DNA of 64,000 nucleotides from Klebsiella sp. BIGb0407 (GCF_024807845.1 NZ_JANUEQ010000001.1:1358900-1422899), one strand, 5' to 3'; shown: positions 10,691 to 19,817, counted from the stretch's first letter. Notes: generated by a model from the letters alone, not told the origin. Program-made: numbers and translations.

Positions 10691-10722
10691 GAACCGGCGT
10701 TATATGCCGGTTCAAATTTATT
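10691..10722 (+). terminator. Terminator after elyC
   Basis: Perfect stem GAACCGGC / GCCGGTTC with a 7-base loop (10691-10713), followed by AAATTTATTTTAT. It lies just beyond the elyC stop and marks the boundary between core DNA and the AT-rich block. Confidence 0.65.
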
Positions 10723-10766
10723 TTATTCTAAAAATAAAAGACGAAAACGCCAGGCTCACAAAAAAG

Positions 10767-12473
10767 TTAATACATCAACTCTGATACCAATATATTATTA
10801 ATAGCCTCGTTTATTTCATGAAATCTCACCGGTTTTGTTAATAAAGGAACGTTTACAACCGGACTTTCATCACCATAAGCGCTAACAAAGATAAACGGAG
10901 TTCTCCTGTTAGGGTTTGGCACCTGACGAACGGCATAAAAAAGTTCAGCCCCGGTCATGACGGGCATCTGTAGGTCACTCAAAACGATATCATAGGTCTT
11001 ACGTAATAATTTCTCATATGCTCGCTCTGGTGATGTCGCCGAATCAACAATATAACCAAAGTTATCCAGTAAGGTAACGAGCGATGTGCAGGCCATTTCA
11101 TTATCATCCACAACAAGTAACCTTATATTATTCGTTGCATCACTGGGAGTTTTTATCATAGGTAGCTCAATCAGCATATTATCACCCACTTTGATGGGTA
11201 AACGAAGAGTGACAGTGGTACCTGTACCCACCGTACTCTGTATTTGAAGATAACCTTTAAGAACGCGCAGGATACCGTTAACAATGGCTAACCCCATTCC
11301 AAAACCAGGCACAGGGGTTTTATTATCACCAAGACGAACAAAAGGTTTGAAAATATACTTTAATTTATCCTTTGGGATCCCTTTGCCCGTATCAGAAACG
11401 ATAATAACCAGCCATTTATCCTTTTCAATACAGTAATCAATCACCACCGTTCCTGAATCAGTATACTTAATTGCATTACTGACGAGATTCTCAACAAGTT
11501 GATTTAACCTTACCGCATCAGTAAATACAATTGCATTTACCTCATTGGTAATACTCACCTGCACGGTTTCTTTATTATATAGAGACATACAGGTTTGGAC
11601 TGCTTCTGTTATGGCGGGTCCTAGTTGAAAATAGGTATTTTTAATATCAATGTAACCATTATCAATTTTGGCAAATTCCGTTAAATCTTTCATCTGTCGT
11701 TCCATTTTCGCTACAGCCATCACTAATCGCTGTAGCGCCCCTTTTCGTATTTTTTCACCTGACATATTTGTTACGACATCAATTGCAGAGATAATAATTT
11801 GCAACGAAGTTCGCAGTTCATGACCAACAATACCGAGAAAAGAATTTTTACTCGCAAACGCAGCCTTTTCAGATACCAGAAGTTGATGACTTTTACGTAT
11901 AAAAAATACCATAATGATTAAAAGTGTAGTTAAAAGTATCGTCGTAACGATGAGCAGCCCCCATAGGTGTTTTATCTTTTTTTTATAATCGAGCAGAGCA
12001 GATGTTCTTTGCTCTACTTCAGCATGGTCTGCAATATTAAGTAGATTTTTAGCCATAGGTTTTATCTGCAAAATCACTTTCTTTATCAGGGCAATATCAG
12101 GATTTGAAGAAAAAATATTCTCATCGATTACAACTAACTCATTATAGATGACATTAATAGATTCGTCATATCCTCCCTGATAATATAATGGCGCTGTTGA
12201 CTCGCTTTTATTGCGTATAATATTAATATGTGCAAAAAGTAAATCAAGTGAATACTCAGTATCTTCTGCGGAATATCCATTATTCAATAGAGCATAAAAC
12301 TCATTAAGCTGAATGGAAAATTTAGCTATCGATAGTGTATAGTTTTCTTGTGCACCAGAGATAGAACATAGAGAATCCTCGGATAATAAATTATTATATT
12401 TCATAATACCAAACAGAGAACTCATCAGTGTTATTGATATAACAGAGATAGCAATATAATACCACCGACTCAT
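10767..12473 (-). CDS. Hybrid sensor histidine kinase with C-terminal receiver
   Basis: A 568-residue membrane hybrid kinase. TM1 is at about residues 5-24, a helical periplasmic sensor follows to about 168, then TM2 at about 170-193. The HisKA H-box is GIVGHELRTSLQ with H218. The ATPase domain shows the N-box (NLVSNAIKYTDSG, about 329-341), G1 box (SDTGKGIP) and FGMGLAIVNGILR. The receiver begins at about 450 with acidic pair D456-D457, the phosphoacceptor D500 in LSDLQMP and the lysine in LTKP. There is no Hpt domain. Its ATG overlaps the stop of the upstream molybdopterin-fold gene by 4 bases, and a response regulator lies further upstream. Composition is distinctly AT-rich against the core genes on either side. 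Signal is unknown. Confidence 0.9.
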   Translation of the reverse strand: MSRWYYIAISVISITLMSSLFGIMKYNNLLSEDSLCSISGAQENYTLSIAKFSIQLNEFYALLNNGYSAEDTEYSLDLLFAHINIIRNKSESTAPLYYQGGYDESINVIYNELVVIDENIFSSNPDIALIKKVILQIKPMAKNLLNIADHAEVEQRTSALLDYKKKIKHLWGLLIVTTILLTTLLIIMVFFIRKSHQLLVSEKAAFASKNSFLGIVGHELRTSLQIIISAIDVVTNMSGEKIRKGALQRLVMAVAKMERQMKDLTEFAKIDNGYIDIKNTYFQLGPAITEAVQTCMSLYNKETVQVSITNEVNAIVFTDAVRLNQLVENLVSNAIKYTDSGTVVIDYCIEKDKWLVIIVSDTGKGIPKDKLKYIFKPFVRLGDNKTPVPGFGMGLAIVNGILRVLKGYLQIQSTVGTGTTVTLRLPIKVGDNMLIELPMIKTPSDATNNIRLLVVDDNEMACTSLVTLLDNFGYIVDSATSPERAYEKLLRKTYDIVLSDLQMPVMTGAELFYAVRQVPNPNRRTPFIFVSAYGDESPVVNVPLLTKPVRFHEINEAINNILVSELMY

Positions 12474-12946
12474 TTCTTCACCGTTATCTCGTCAACTTGT
12501 CGAATAAATTGAGATAAGTATTTAGGTATATTTAACTCTTCATTATACTCATCAACAGGATAAACAATAAAATACGGGCCAAAATCTCTAACCCCAAGTT
12601 TTTTTCCATCCATTTCATCAGCCAACAATACGTTGTAGCTTTTAATATCATCCATAGAAATGAGAATTTCATAACCATCTAATGCGCGAATTTTAAATGC
12701 ACTACCACTGACATCAATATAATTAAGCAAATCAATTATTCTGACTCCGCGAAAAGTTACTGGTTTCCCAGCGGGAGTCCATGGCGTTGTGGTTGTTATT
12801 TCACTTTGTGGAAGTCCGGAGAATTCCTCTTTAGTAAAAATGATTTCATTACTATCAATATTATTTTTAAACCTGATATCACCTATCTGTGCAGCAACTA
12901 CCCCATTGAATAGTACAGTGATAAAAAATACAAATATTTTAACCAT
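12470..12946 (-). CDS. Periplasmic molybdopterin-oxidoreductase-fold protein, probably non-catalytic sensor partner
   Basis: A 158-residue secreted protein: residues 1-19 are a signal peptide ending VVAAQ. The rest resembles the sulfite-oxidase-type molybdopterin-binding domain (PF00174), notably TPAGKPVTFRGVRIIDLLNYI (about 57-77), LDGYEILISMDDI (about 89-101) and FGPYFIVYPVDE (about 122-133). The whole protein contains no cysteine, so the thiolate that ligates molybdenum in true enzymes is missing. Tight coupling (4-base overlap) to a membrane hybrid kinase suggests it is a periplasmic ligand-binding partner of that kinase rather than an enzyme (inference). Length is about half that of catalytic family members. 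Confidence 0.72.
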   Translation of the reverse strand: MVKIFVFFITVLFNGVVAAQIGDIRFKNNIDSNEIIFTKEEFSGLPQSEITTTTPWTPAGKPVTFRGVRIIDLLNYIDVSGSAFKIRALDGYEILISMDDIKSYNVLLADEMDGKKLGVRDFGPYFIVYPVDEYNEELNIPKYLSQFIRQVDEITVKK

Positions 12947-13077
12947 CGAAATATCCCTTAAAGAGCCTTGTCAATTAAATTTTTGCTTAAATAAATAAAC
13001 ATCCGAATGTACATATCATTATCAATTTGAAATATCTAAATTAAAAAATACCATTATAGCGGAATATTTTTTATTGT

Positions 13078-13911
13078 TTAATTCCTGAAGTGTTTATCAA
13101 TATTTGATATAATAACCCCAGGTTTTATTGGTTTTTCGAATGGCCCAACAATATCATAATCATGAATCGCTTTTGAAATCTCATCATCTTTTATTCCAGC
13201 CAATTGGCCTGTCAGCACGATAATCATTGCATTATTTTTTGATGATTTTCGGATTGTTTTGATAAGTTCAAAACTACTTTCACTGCCAATAACCCAGTCG
13301 AGTACATAAGCATCATAAGGATTAGTTAAAATATGTTGATGCAGATCATTCAGACATTCAAATGAATCAACGCTATAAAAGTCACCACTGATTAGATTTT
13401 TAAGGTTTCTGGTAATGTCAGTATCATCATCAAGCAGTGCAATACGGTACAAGCAGCAGGGAATATTTTTGGGATATACTGTAATACTTTCAATACCTCT
13501 TCGGACATCAAACAGGTAATTATATTTGATATCACTGTAAGCCAGCACATGCCACTCTTCATTTATCTTCATAGCTGAAAAATCAGTGACGATTTCACTA
13601 TTCTCAGGATAAAGTTGAATTTTACACTCATAGTCAAAACCACCAATGCTCCATACTGCCTGCTGAGTTTCTTTCATTCCTTTAGCATAAATATCAAAGA
13701 ATAAACTCATATTCATACCGAGTGATTCAATAACATTAATTAATTGCTGAACTTCCCATTTTGCAGAACCAGTAAGTTTTTTATAACTTGCTGAAGTCGT
13801 TATTTTTAAGATCTGGCTTATATAACTATTGTGCTTTATTTTTGGTATCCCTTTCATTACTAAAACGTTTACTAAGACTTCAATCAATTTTTTATCATCA
13901 GCATCGTGCAC
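13078..13911 (-). CDS. Response regulator with N-terminal HTH (BetR-like) and C-terminal receiver
   Basis: A 277-residue protein with unusual domain order. Residues about 25-75 look like a helix-turn-helix of the BetR type (SYISQILKITTSASYKKLTG, then WEVQQLINVIESLGM). A middle region about 80-150 is unrecognised. The receiver occupies about 155-275, with acidic residues in LLDDDTD, phosphoacceptor D205 in YVLDWV, T234 in IVLTG and K260 in FEKP. It precedes the molybdopterin-fold and hybrid kinase genes on the same strand, separated by 131 bases, so the three probably make one signalling module; the kinase receiver and this one could form part of a relay. Target genes are unknown. Confidence 0.8.
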   Translation of the reverse strand: MHDADDKKLIEVLVNVLVMKGIPKIKHNSYISQILKITTSASYKKLTGSAKWEVQQLINVIESLGMNMSLFFDIYAKGMKETQQAVWSIGGFDYECKIQLYPENSEIVTDFSAMKINEEWHVLAYSDIKYNYLFDVRRGIESITVYPKNIPCCLYRIALLDDDTDITRNLKNLISGDFYSVDSFECLNDLHQHILTNPYDAYVLDWVIGSESSFELIKTIRKSSKNNAMIIVLTGQLAGIKDDEISKAIHDYDIVGPFEKPIKPGVIISNIDKHFRN

Positions 13912-14397
13912 TTGTTATACCTCACAACTTTTATAGTAGCTTATATTTTATTTCGTCAGTCGCATTCTAAAATTCGCTCAAATTTTTAATATAAAACTCA
14001 TGGTCTTATTATCATTGTTTTACATAAAACGAAACACGCAATCCTAAAAGTTGGTGTTTTTATTGAATCATCAACCAGAAGTGTGTATTTTCATAAGCAA
14101 ATTATTACCTGTCTTGTCAGAGGCATAATATTAGGGAGTTAATAGTTATCGCTTTGATACAACCAATAAAATACCAGACACCAACAGATATTATTGTCAT
14201 ATAAAAAATCAGCAAAGGATATATCGTGCGAAGTATAAACTTCAACCATGGATATTCAGAGCCTTACATCAGTTATTGTGCCCTATTAGAAATAATGAAG
14301 TCTTGTTTTCTCCATAAAATTAATATTTGCACTATGAATATCTACTCATTTAGGAGGGATTTTTTCTTCTCATACCATTTATTGAAAGGATATGATT
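13912..14397. other. AT-rich divergent intergenic region
   Basis: About 486 bases between the response regulator and the unknown gene at 14398. It must hold the promoters of both, but no box stands out with confidence in such AT-rich sequence. A 61-codon frame starting GTG at 14226 is present but has no support beyond an AAAGGA upstream. Confidence 0.5.
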
Positions 14398-15114
14398 ATG
14401 TATCATGCTAATAATTCAGTTTCAAATTTACTCTGGTGTCTTTTGATAACACTTCGCACAATAGAGCATGAATATCCATTTACATCTGAAGCATTACGTC
14501 GAAAATTCATTCTGAACTGGATAAATACGACCAAAAATAACAATAATTTCCTGGATATTCCTTTTGATTTTACCATACTTATAGAACTATTAAAGAAAAT
14601 AGATAAATCAACGTGCATGCTGGATATATTAAATACTTTATTTGAGCAATCTGATACCAACAAAATATCTTATTTATCAAATTTCCGAGCTGCATTTAAT
14701 ATTTTATTAAATAAGGACTGGCAGTATACTATCTGCCATGACCATGACAATATTATAACAGAAATAATGATTCGACGAAAAGGGTCGCGCAGATACGCAT
14801 TACAGCTACTCGGCCCTGAAAAAGCATTTAATTCTGAGGGTGAAATGGTGAAACCGATTACATTCTATCTAATTTTCTCTCAAGAAGATTTAGAGCATAT
14901 TGATGCAGAAAGAATTTTTTATAATGAAGGATATCAGGTGATTCATGTTAGCAAAGATATAGAACTAGCTAATAACAGAATGATCCGTACTCTCCATATT
15001 GGTCTGGCAACCCTTCTTGAAAATGACTGGAATCCACTGGATAAGAATATCTGGAAACCTTGCAAAATGTCCTTATCACAAATGCCCGATGACGTATTAT
15101 TTCGACACAGATAA
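14398..15114 (+). CDS. Unrecognised protein of the accessory block
   Basis: A 238-residue protein I do not recognise. There is no signal peptide or clear transmembrane helix. The N-terminal half (to about 95) is helical and rich in I, L, N and K. The C-terminal half alternates strands and helices, with the charged segment EIMIRRKGSRRYALQLLGPE near 125-144 and YQVIHVSKDIE near 181-191. That layout is faintly like a small nuclease-type alpha/beta fold, but no catalytic motif can be defended. The start was set at ATG 14398 because AAAGGA at 14385-14390 is 7 bases upstream; ATG 14392 is too close. The gene is AT-rich and convergent with the broken glycosyltransferase, 7 bases away. Confidence 0.68.
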   Translation: MYHANNSVSNLLWCLLITLRTIEHEYPFTSEALRRKFILNWINTTKNNNNFLDIPFDFTILIELLKKIDKSTCMLDILNTLFEQSDTNKISYLSNFRAAFNILLNKDWQYTICHDHDNIITEIMIRRKGSRRYALQLLGPEKAFNSEGEMVKPITFYLIFSQEDLEHIDAERIFYNEGYQVIHVSKDIELANNRMIRTLHIGLATLLENDWNPLDKNIWKPCKMSLSQMPDDVLFRHR

Positions 15115-15121
15115 AAGAGGA

Positions 15122-16048
15122 TTAACTGGCGGTATAGTAAAAATAATTTCTGAATATTTCTTCGACTAACTTCAACAATTCTTCATCTTCACTATTCTGA
15201 ATCTGGAAAAGACGATCATCACCAATAAAATAAAAATCACAATTTTTGTAATATTTCACTCTCAATTTTTGGTCAATAGCACTGAATATACATGTTGTGG
15301 GAATATTAAACCCAGCAGATATATGCAATGCTGAAGAGTCGCAAGTATAAACATGCTGGGCAAAACGGATAATAGAAACAAAATCTATTTCTTGAGAAGA
15401 GTATTTTGATATATTCATATAATGTGGATGATCTATATCAGAAAATCCGAAAATTAACATATAAAATTTTTTATAAAGCATATCTACAATATCATAATGA
15501 AAGATATGTGGAATAATCCTCACAGAGGTACTGGCAGAGGGTGAAAATAATACATAATCTCTGACAGGTATTTTTTTAATAGCAAGACTATTTAACCATG
15601 TATTTGAAAGACAGGGTTTTGTTTCCTCAGATATAAGTAACCCATTCCTTTTATAAAAAATCATGCATTACCATTATATGGAAATCAGGCCAGTATAATT
15701 GATTTCGTTTATAATATTATTTGCCAAATGATATATTCCCTCAACATACAAGGGTGCAGTTTTAGGTCATGCAATTTTTATTTTTATATTTGGATTTAAT
15801 TTTTATTGCATTAAGAAAAGAAATTCCAATAATAGAATTATCCAATGTCACTCCCCTCCCATTAATAACAGTAAGATACTCTACCTCACTATAGTTAACG
15901 GAAAATGGATATAATGCGGAATTATATATTTCAGGTGAGTTAGGATATAGCATATCTTTTGGGCATGATTATTACTGAGATCATAAGACGACAGAATCAA
16001 ACCATCTGAACTCAACAGACTACCATTATAATGTAATAATTCATTCAT
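15122..16048 (-). pseudogene. Degraded glycosyltransferase (GT9 / heptosyltransferase-like), multiple frameshifts
   Basis: One gene can be pieced together across several frames. It starts at ATG 16048 (GAGG upstream) with MNELLHYNGSLLSSDG. It shifts near 15950 into a frame reading MLYPNSPEIYNSALYPF and INGRGVTLDNSIIG, and near 15767 into one reading PLYVEGIYHLANNIINE. A short stretch reads YWPDFHIMVMHDF (about 15695-15655). The last frame (15664-15122) reads DYVLFSPSAS and CDSSALHISAGFNIPTT, the usual C-terminal nucleotide-sugar motif of ADP-heptose transferase-like enzymes. Some residues seem lost between the third and fourth pieces. No single frame encodes a working enzyme. Low G+C and decay mark it as acquired and no longer under selection. 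Confidence 0.78.
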
Positions 16049-16401
16049 TTTTTAACCTCAAAAATACTGACCGGCGAGAGAAAACTGCTAATACATAGCA
16101 ACATCCTGACCTAACATAAAACTGTTAAGCAATAGGCCTCATATTTAAATAGTTGAGATAAAAATTCAGATAAAAAACGCTCATTTATATACGATCACAC
16201 AAAATGATTTTCTATCTGAAGTCATCGCTATGTAAATAATGACTGCCGCTAATATCAAAATTGCAGAAACTGATTATTTTCTTGAAGTTATAAATTCGAT
16301 ATAGTTCAGTTTAAATAATATGATTAAGTTAGTATAATGTTTAAACCTAACTGTCGAATTGTTAAAATATAGAGGTGCAATTTAAAAAATACCAAATAGA
16401 T
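16049..16401. other. AT-rich intergenic region
   Basis: About 350 bases between the glycosyltransferase remnant and the Rpn gene. Very AT-rich; I see no open frame, RNA gene or convincing hairpin in it. Confidence 0.5.
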
Positions 16402-17346
16402 TCAATGACAGAGTCGTGCTAGTTCTTTTTCACTCAGTGAGGTTACTTTCATCACCGTATCGATATCTAAACCATGCTGTAACATATTACGCGCAACGTC
16501 TCGTTTACCTTGCTCTAAACCTTGCTCTCGGCCTTCTTCTCGGCCCTCTTCTCGGCCTTGTTCACGGCCTTTTTTTATTCCATTTTGTTCCAGTTGCTGG
16601 GCAATGGTCATAAGTTCCTCCTCATGCTGCGGTACTCGTCCTGCAAGATCACGGATAAAAGCCTCCGCATTTGCCGAATCACCTGCATGAATAATGTAAT
16701 GGATAAGTGAAGCTATCTGGGATGATGAAAGATAACCCGCCAGTAAAATGGTGCTGAGTTTATCTGTTATTTCAGCAAGATCCCTTCGACGAATATGTTT
16801 CTGAAGTAGCGTCAGCGCCGCCATACTGCGATGCTGCATAATTTCGTCATCAGGGATCAGTGTGATATCTACTAATGGAAAGTCACTACTGTAGAGTTTT
16901 AGTGCCTGAGCGGGGTTGGTAAACTCCTGCAACCAGTTAGTAGAATAGGGGTAAGGCGTTCGTTTACCGGCGTAGAATAATACCGGTATTACCAGCGGTA
17001 GCTTTTTATGCCCTGCGTCGAGGTGACGTTGCATCGCCGCCACCGCATAACGTATCAGACGAAATGCCATATGTTTGTCAGGGGTGGACTGGTGTTCAAT
17101 CAGGATATGCACGTATCCCTCGTCACCATCAGAGGTTCTCATGCTGTAAAGCACATCGCTGAAATACTGCCGCAGGTTATCTTCCACAAAGGAACTGCAT
17201 TCCAGTTTCAGAGTACTCAGATCGCAAATATCTCGCAGTGCTGCGGGGAGATGAAGTTCAATAAAGTCACGAGCAATTTCCGGCTGTCTCAGGAACTGCT
17301 GGAATGTTGCATCATGCGGGGTAGGCGTGCTGTTTTTCCTTTTCAT
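16402..17346 (-). CDS. Rpn family recombination-promoting nuclease / putative transposase
   Basis: A 314-residue PD-(D/E)XK nuclease of the RpnA-E family (PF04754, once called transposase_31). It opens with HDATFQQFLRQPEIARDFIELHLP, typical of the family. Putative catalytic residues are D64 in YFSDVLYSM and E84-x-Q86 in HILIEHQSTPDKH. The tail holds tandem GREE/GREQ repeats and ends with a short helical domain, VMKVTSLSEKELARLCH. E. coli relatives are calcium-stimulated DNA endonucleases that raise RecA-independent recombination. Upstream ribosome-binding sequence is weak. It lies at the kdsB side of the accessory block. Confidence 0.9.
   Translation of the reverse strand: MKRKNSTPTPHDATFQQFLRQPEIARDFIELHLPAALRDICDLSTLKLECSSFVEDNLRQYFSDVLYSMRTSDGDEGYVHILIEHQSTPDKHMAFRLIRYAVAAMQRHLDAGHKKLPLVIPVLFYAGKRTPYPYSTNWLQEFTNPAQALKLYSSDFPLVDITLIPDDEIMQHRSMAALTLLQKHIRRRDLAEITDKLSTILLAGYLSSSQIASLIHYIIHAGDSANAEAFIRDLAGRVPQHEEELMTIAQQLEQNGIKKGREQGREEGREEGREQGLEQGKRDVARNMLQHGLDIDTVMKVTSLSEKELARLCH
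16525..16569 (-). repeat. Short 12-base tandem repeat inside the Rpn gene
   Basis: Several imperfect copies of a 12-base unit around TCTCGGCC(C/T)T(C/T)T encode the GREEGREEGREQ run. Such tracts in this family commonly vary in copy number through slippage. Confidence 0.75.
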
Positions 17347-17510
17347 AGACCCTGGCTCGGCATTGATTCACAGGGATGCTATAACAATCAAATTATTACT
17401 AATACCAATAAACACTTTTGCTGATGCGTCTATTCCAGTATGCCAGCGGCACAGTATACCAGGCATACCGTTGTTCGATAGCCTGGTTCTGGCACTCAGA
17501 GGATACGATG

Positions 17511-18260
17511 TTACTGTCCCATACTTAAGCGCACTCGCTCCAGATCTTCAGGGGTATCAACCCCGACACCAGGAACTTCTTTAGCGACAGCGACATGGAT
17601 CTTTTCGCCATGCCAGAGTACGCGGAGTTGTTCGAGCATTTCTATCTGCTCCAGCGGACTGGCAGACCAGCTGACATAGCGGCGGATAAATCCTGCCCGA
17701 TAGCCGTAAATACCAATGTGGCGTAAAAAATGTGAGCCAATTTGTTCGCGGCTGTGCATAAAACGCTCGCGATCCCAGGGGATAGTCGCCCGGGAAAAAT
17801 AGAGCGCATAGCCCTGGGCATCCATAACCACTTTTACGGCATTCGGATTAAACGCTTCTTCCGCCGTTGTGATGGGAACGGCCAGGGTAGCCATTCCCGC
17901 TTCACTGGCAGCGACGTTATCCGCAACCTGTTTAATGATGACCGGCGGGATCATTGGTTCATCCCCTTGGACGTTTACAATCACGGTATCATCGCTGAAG
18001 CCACATTTTTCGATAACTTCAGCCAGACGCTCAGTGCCCGACTGATGATCGGGGCTGGTCAGGCAAACTTCCCCGCCCGCAGCTTCGACGGCATGTGCTA
18101 CATCGATATTGTCAGTCGCAACGATAATTCTGTCAGCGCCTGACTCACGTGCGCGCTCCAGCACATGAACAATCATCGGCTTACCGTTGATATCTTTAAG
18201 CGGTTTGCCCGGTAGACGCGTTGAGGCGAAGCGGGCAGGAATAATAGCGACAAAACTCAT
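17511..18260 (-). CDS. kdsB: 3-deoxy-manno-octulosonate cytidylyltransferase KdsB
   Basis: A 249-residue CMP-KDO synthetase (E. coli 248) that activates KDO with CTP for lipopolysaccharide inner core synthesis. The nucleotidyltransferase N-terminus [19 protein letters not shown] and the conserved [12 protein letters not shown] and [16 protein letters not shown] blocks are all present. Its ATG overlaps the ycaR stop by 4 bases. It is the last gene of a minus-strand core run that includes msbA and lpxK, also for lipopolysaccharide. Confidence 0.97.
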   Translation of the reverse strand: MSFVAIIPARFASTRLPGKPLKDINGKPMIVHVLERARESGADRIIVATDNIDVAHAVEAAGGEVCLTSPDHQSGTERLAEVIEKCGFSDDTVIVNVQGDEPMIPPVIIKQVADNVAASEAGMATLAVPITTAEEAFNPNAVKVVMDAQGYALYFSRATIPWDRERFMHSREQIGSHFLRHIGIYGYRAGFIRRYVSWSASPLEQIEMLEQLRVLWHGEKIHVAVAKEVPGVGVDTPEDLERVRLSMGQ

Positions 18261-18439
18261 GGGTGGATCTCATCAGAAGTTAACGTCCGCGCTTCATTTT
18301 CCAGTAATACTGGGATACCGTCACGGACAGGAAAAGCCAGACCGTCAGGCTTACAAATAAGCTCTTGTTTATCGTGACTAAAATGAAGCTTCCCGTTGCA
18401 TACAGGGCAAGCGATGATTTCAAGTAAACGACTTTCCAT
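18257..18439 (-). CDS. ycaR: Trm112-like small protein YcaR
   Basis: A 60-residue protein, the E. coli length. It carries a CPVCNGKL zinc-ribbon-like motif near residues 11-18 and [20 protein letters not shown]. Start ATG 18439 has AGGAG upstream and matches the family N-terminus ([14 protein letters not shown]); the longer frame to 18472 does not. Sits between ycaQ and kdsB, overlapping kdsB by 4 bases. Function is not well established. Confidence 0.93.
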   Translation of the reverse strand: MESRLLEIIACPVCNGKLHFSHDKQELICKPDGLAFPVRDGIPVLLENEARTLTSDEIHP

Positions 18440-18523
18440 AACAACTCCTGAGGGTATTCTCACAATACCCATAAATATACCTAAATAATTCGAATTGCTG
18501 GTGAGGACAATTCTAAAATAGCG

Positions 18524-19771
18524 TTAAGTATGACCGGCATCACTATCCGGGATGATTTCCCAGCCCTGACCCCAGATGTCTCGAAAGGCATCAGGGGCTC
18601 CACTCAAACGAATAGATGAAGCTGACTGCCAGAGAGCAAATTCTGTCAGTGCTGCTTGTAACCCTGTTAATAAACCTGTCGTTACCTTTATACCTTCTTC
18701 GAGGTAAAGGTTAATGATTTCCAGCTCACCTTGTTTACGATGCATTTTGGCATCGGTTCTGCCAACCAGCAGCCCTTTATACAGTAAGGGTAAAACAAAG
18801 TAGCCATATTTACGTTTTTCTGCCGGGGTGTAACACTCCAGCCGATAGGAAAAATTAAATAATATCTCTGCTCTGCGTCTGTCCCAGACCACTGGGTCAA
18901 AGGGCGACAGCACCGTACAATGCGTTGCCTTTAACTTATTATTCCGGGCTTTTTCTAATAAAGAATAGGCGCTATGGTGTACCAGCATGGTGCCCAGAGT
19001 ATCCACATCGACCTGGCATAATTTGTCAGACTCAAGTTGAGCCATGAGCCAGGATTTTAATGGGATATTTTTCAGACGATAGTAATCGGCCAGCCACTCC
19101 GGGCGAAAGATGCCTAAACTACGCGCGCTGTTATCCAGCATCAGTTGTTCAGCAGACTGTTGTTCGAGGCCATGCAAAGCATCATCCCACTCCGGCATGA
19201 CACGCTCAGTCAGGTCATAGACTCGCTGAAAATTACGTCGTTCAATGACCATCAGTTTGCCTGCAGTAAATAAGCCTTCGAGATGTTTTTTTTGCGGCTT
19301 CCACGACCACCAGCCACTAACACCTTTACTCTGTGCGCTAAAGTCTGCAGAACGCACGGGCCCATTTTGCTCAATATGTTTCAGTAATTGTTCGATATCT
19401 GCGGCATGTTGCTGCATCCATTCCGGTCGATACTTCCAGCCCATTTTTTCTGGATTCAGCATCCGGTGACGAATCAGCTTAAAATCTTGCCTGGGCAAAA
19501 AGCAGGCTTCATGCGCCCAGTATTCAATCAATTCACCCTGTGCAAGTGCCTGATTAAGTAATTCTGGCGGGTAACATCCGAGACGGCTAAATAATACCAG
19601 GTAGGGGCTGCGCGCAACAATATTAATAGTATCAATCTGCAGCAGTGACATGCGGGAAATGATGTTATTAACGGCCTGAGGCCCGACGGGCAAGCAGGGT
19701 TTGTACAGTAACCCTTGAGCTGCAAGATGTATATTTCGAGCAGCTTGAAGCGAAATTGCTGGAATAGTCAC
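18524..19771 (-). CDS. ycaQ: DNA glycosylase YcaQ (AlkX-type, interstrand crosslink repair)
   Basis: A 415-residue HTH_42-superfamily glycosylase (E. coli 410). The family catalytic motif appears as LLQIDTINIVARSPYLVLFS, with the Q-I-D triplet seen in YcaQ rather than the QxQ of AlkZ. Other blocks: YWAHEACFLPR, GWWSWKPQKKHLEGLF and LSPFDPVVWDRRRAE. E. coli YcaQ unhooks nitrogen-mustard crosslinks by base excision. It lies between lpxK (46 bases) and ycaR (84 bases) on the same strand. Confidence 0.95.
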   Translation of the reverse strand: MTIPAISLQAARNIHLAAQGLLYKPCLPVGPQAVNNIISRMSLLQIDTINIVARSPYLVLFSRLGCYPPELLNQALAQGELIEYWAHEACFLPRQDFKLIRHRMLNPEKMGWKYRPEWMQQHAADIEQLLKHIEQNGPVRSADFSAQSKGVSGWWSWKPQKKHLEGLFTAGKLMVIERRNFQRVYDLTERVMPEWDDALHGLEQQSAEQLMLDNSARSLGIFRPEWLADYYRLKNIPLKSWLMAQLESDKLCQVDVDTLGTMLVHHSAYSLLEKARNNKLKATHCTVLSPFDPVVWDRRRAEILFNFSYRLECYTPAEKRKYGYFVLPLLYKGLLVGRTDAKMHRKQGELEIINLYLEEGIKVTTGLLTGLQAALTEFALWQSASSIRLSGAPDAFRDIWGQGWEIIPDSDAGHT

Positions 19772-19817
19772 CTGCCGCTCCCTGTCATTAGTAGCCCGCT
19801 ACGCATTACATCAAACC

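Noticed and set aside
14226-14411. 61-codon frame starting GTG before the orphan gene, with AAAGGA upstream
   Set aside because: Short, AT-rich, overlaps the next gene start, no recognisable motif; kept as intergenic.
16402-17346. Rpn gene as an insertion sequence transposase
   Set aside because: Although once called a transposase family, no terminal inverted repeats or target duplications are seen around it.
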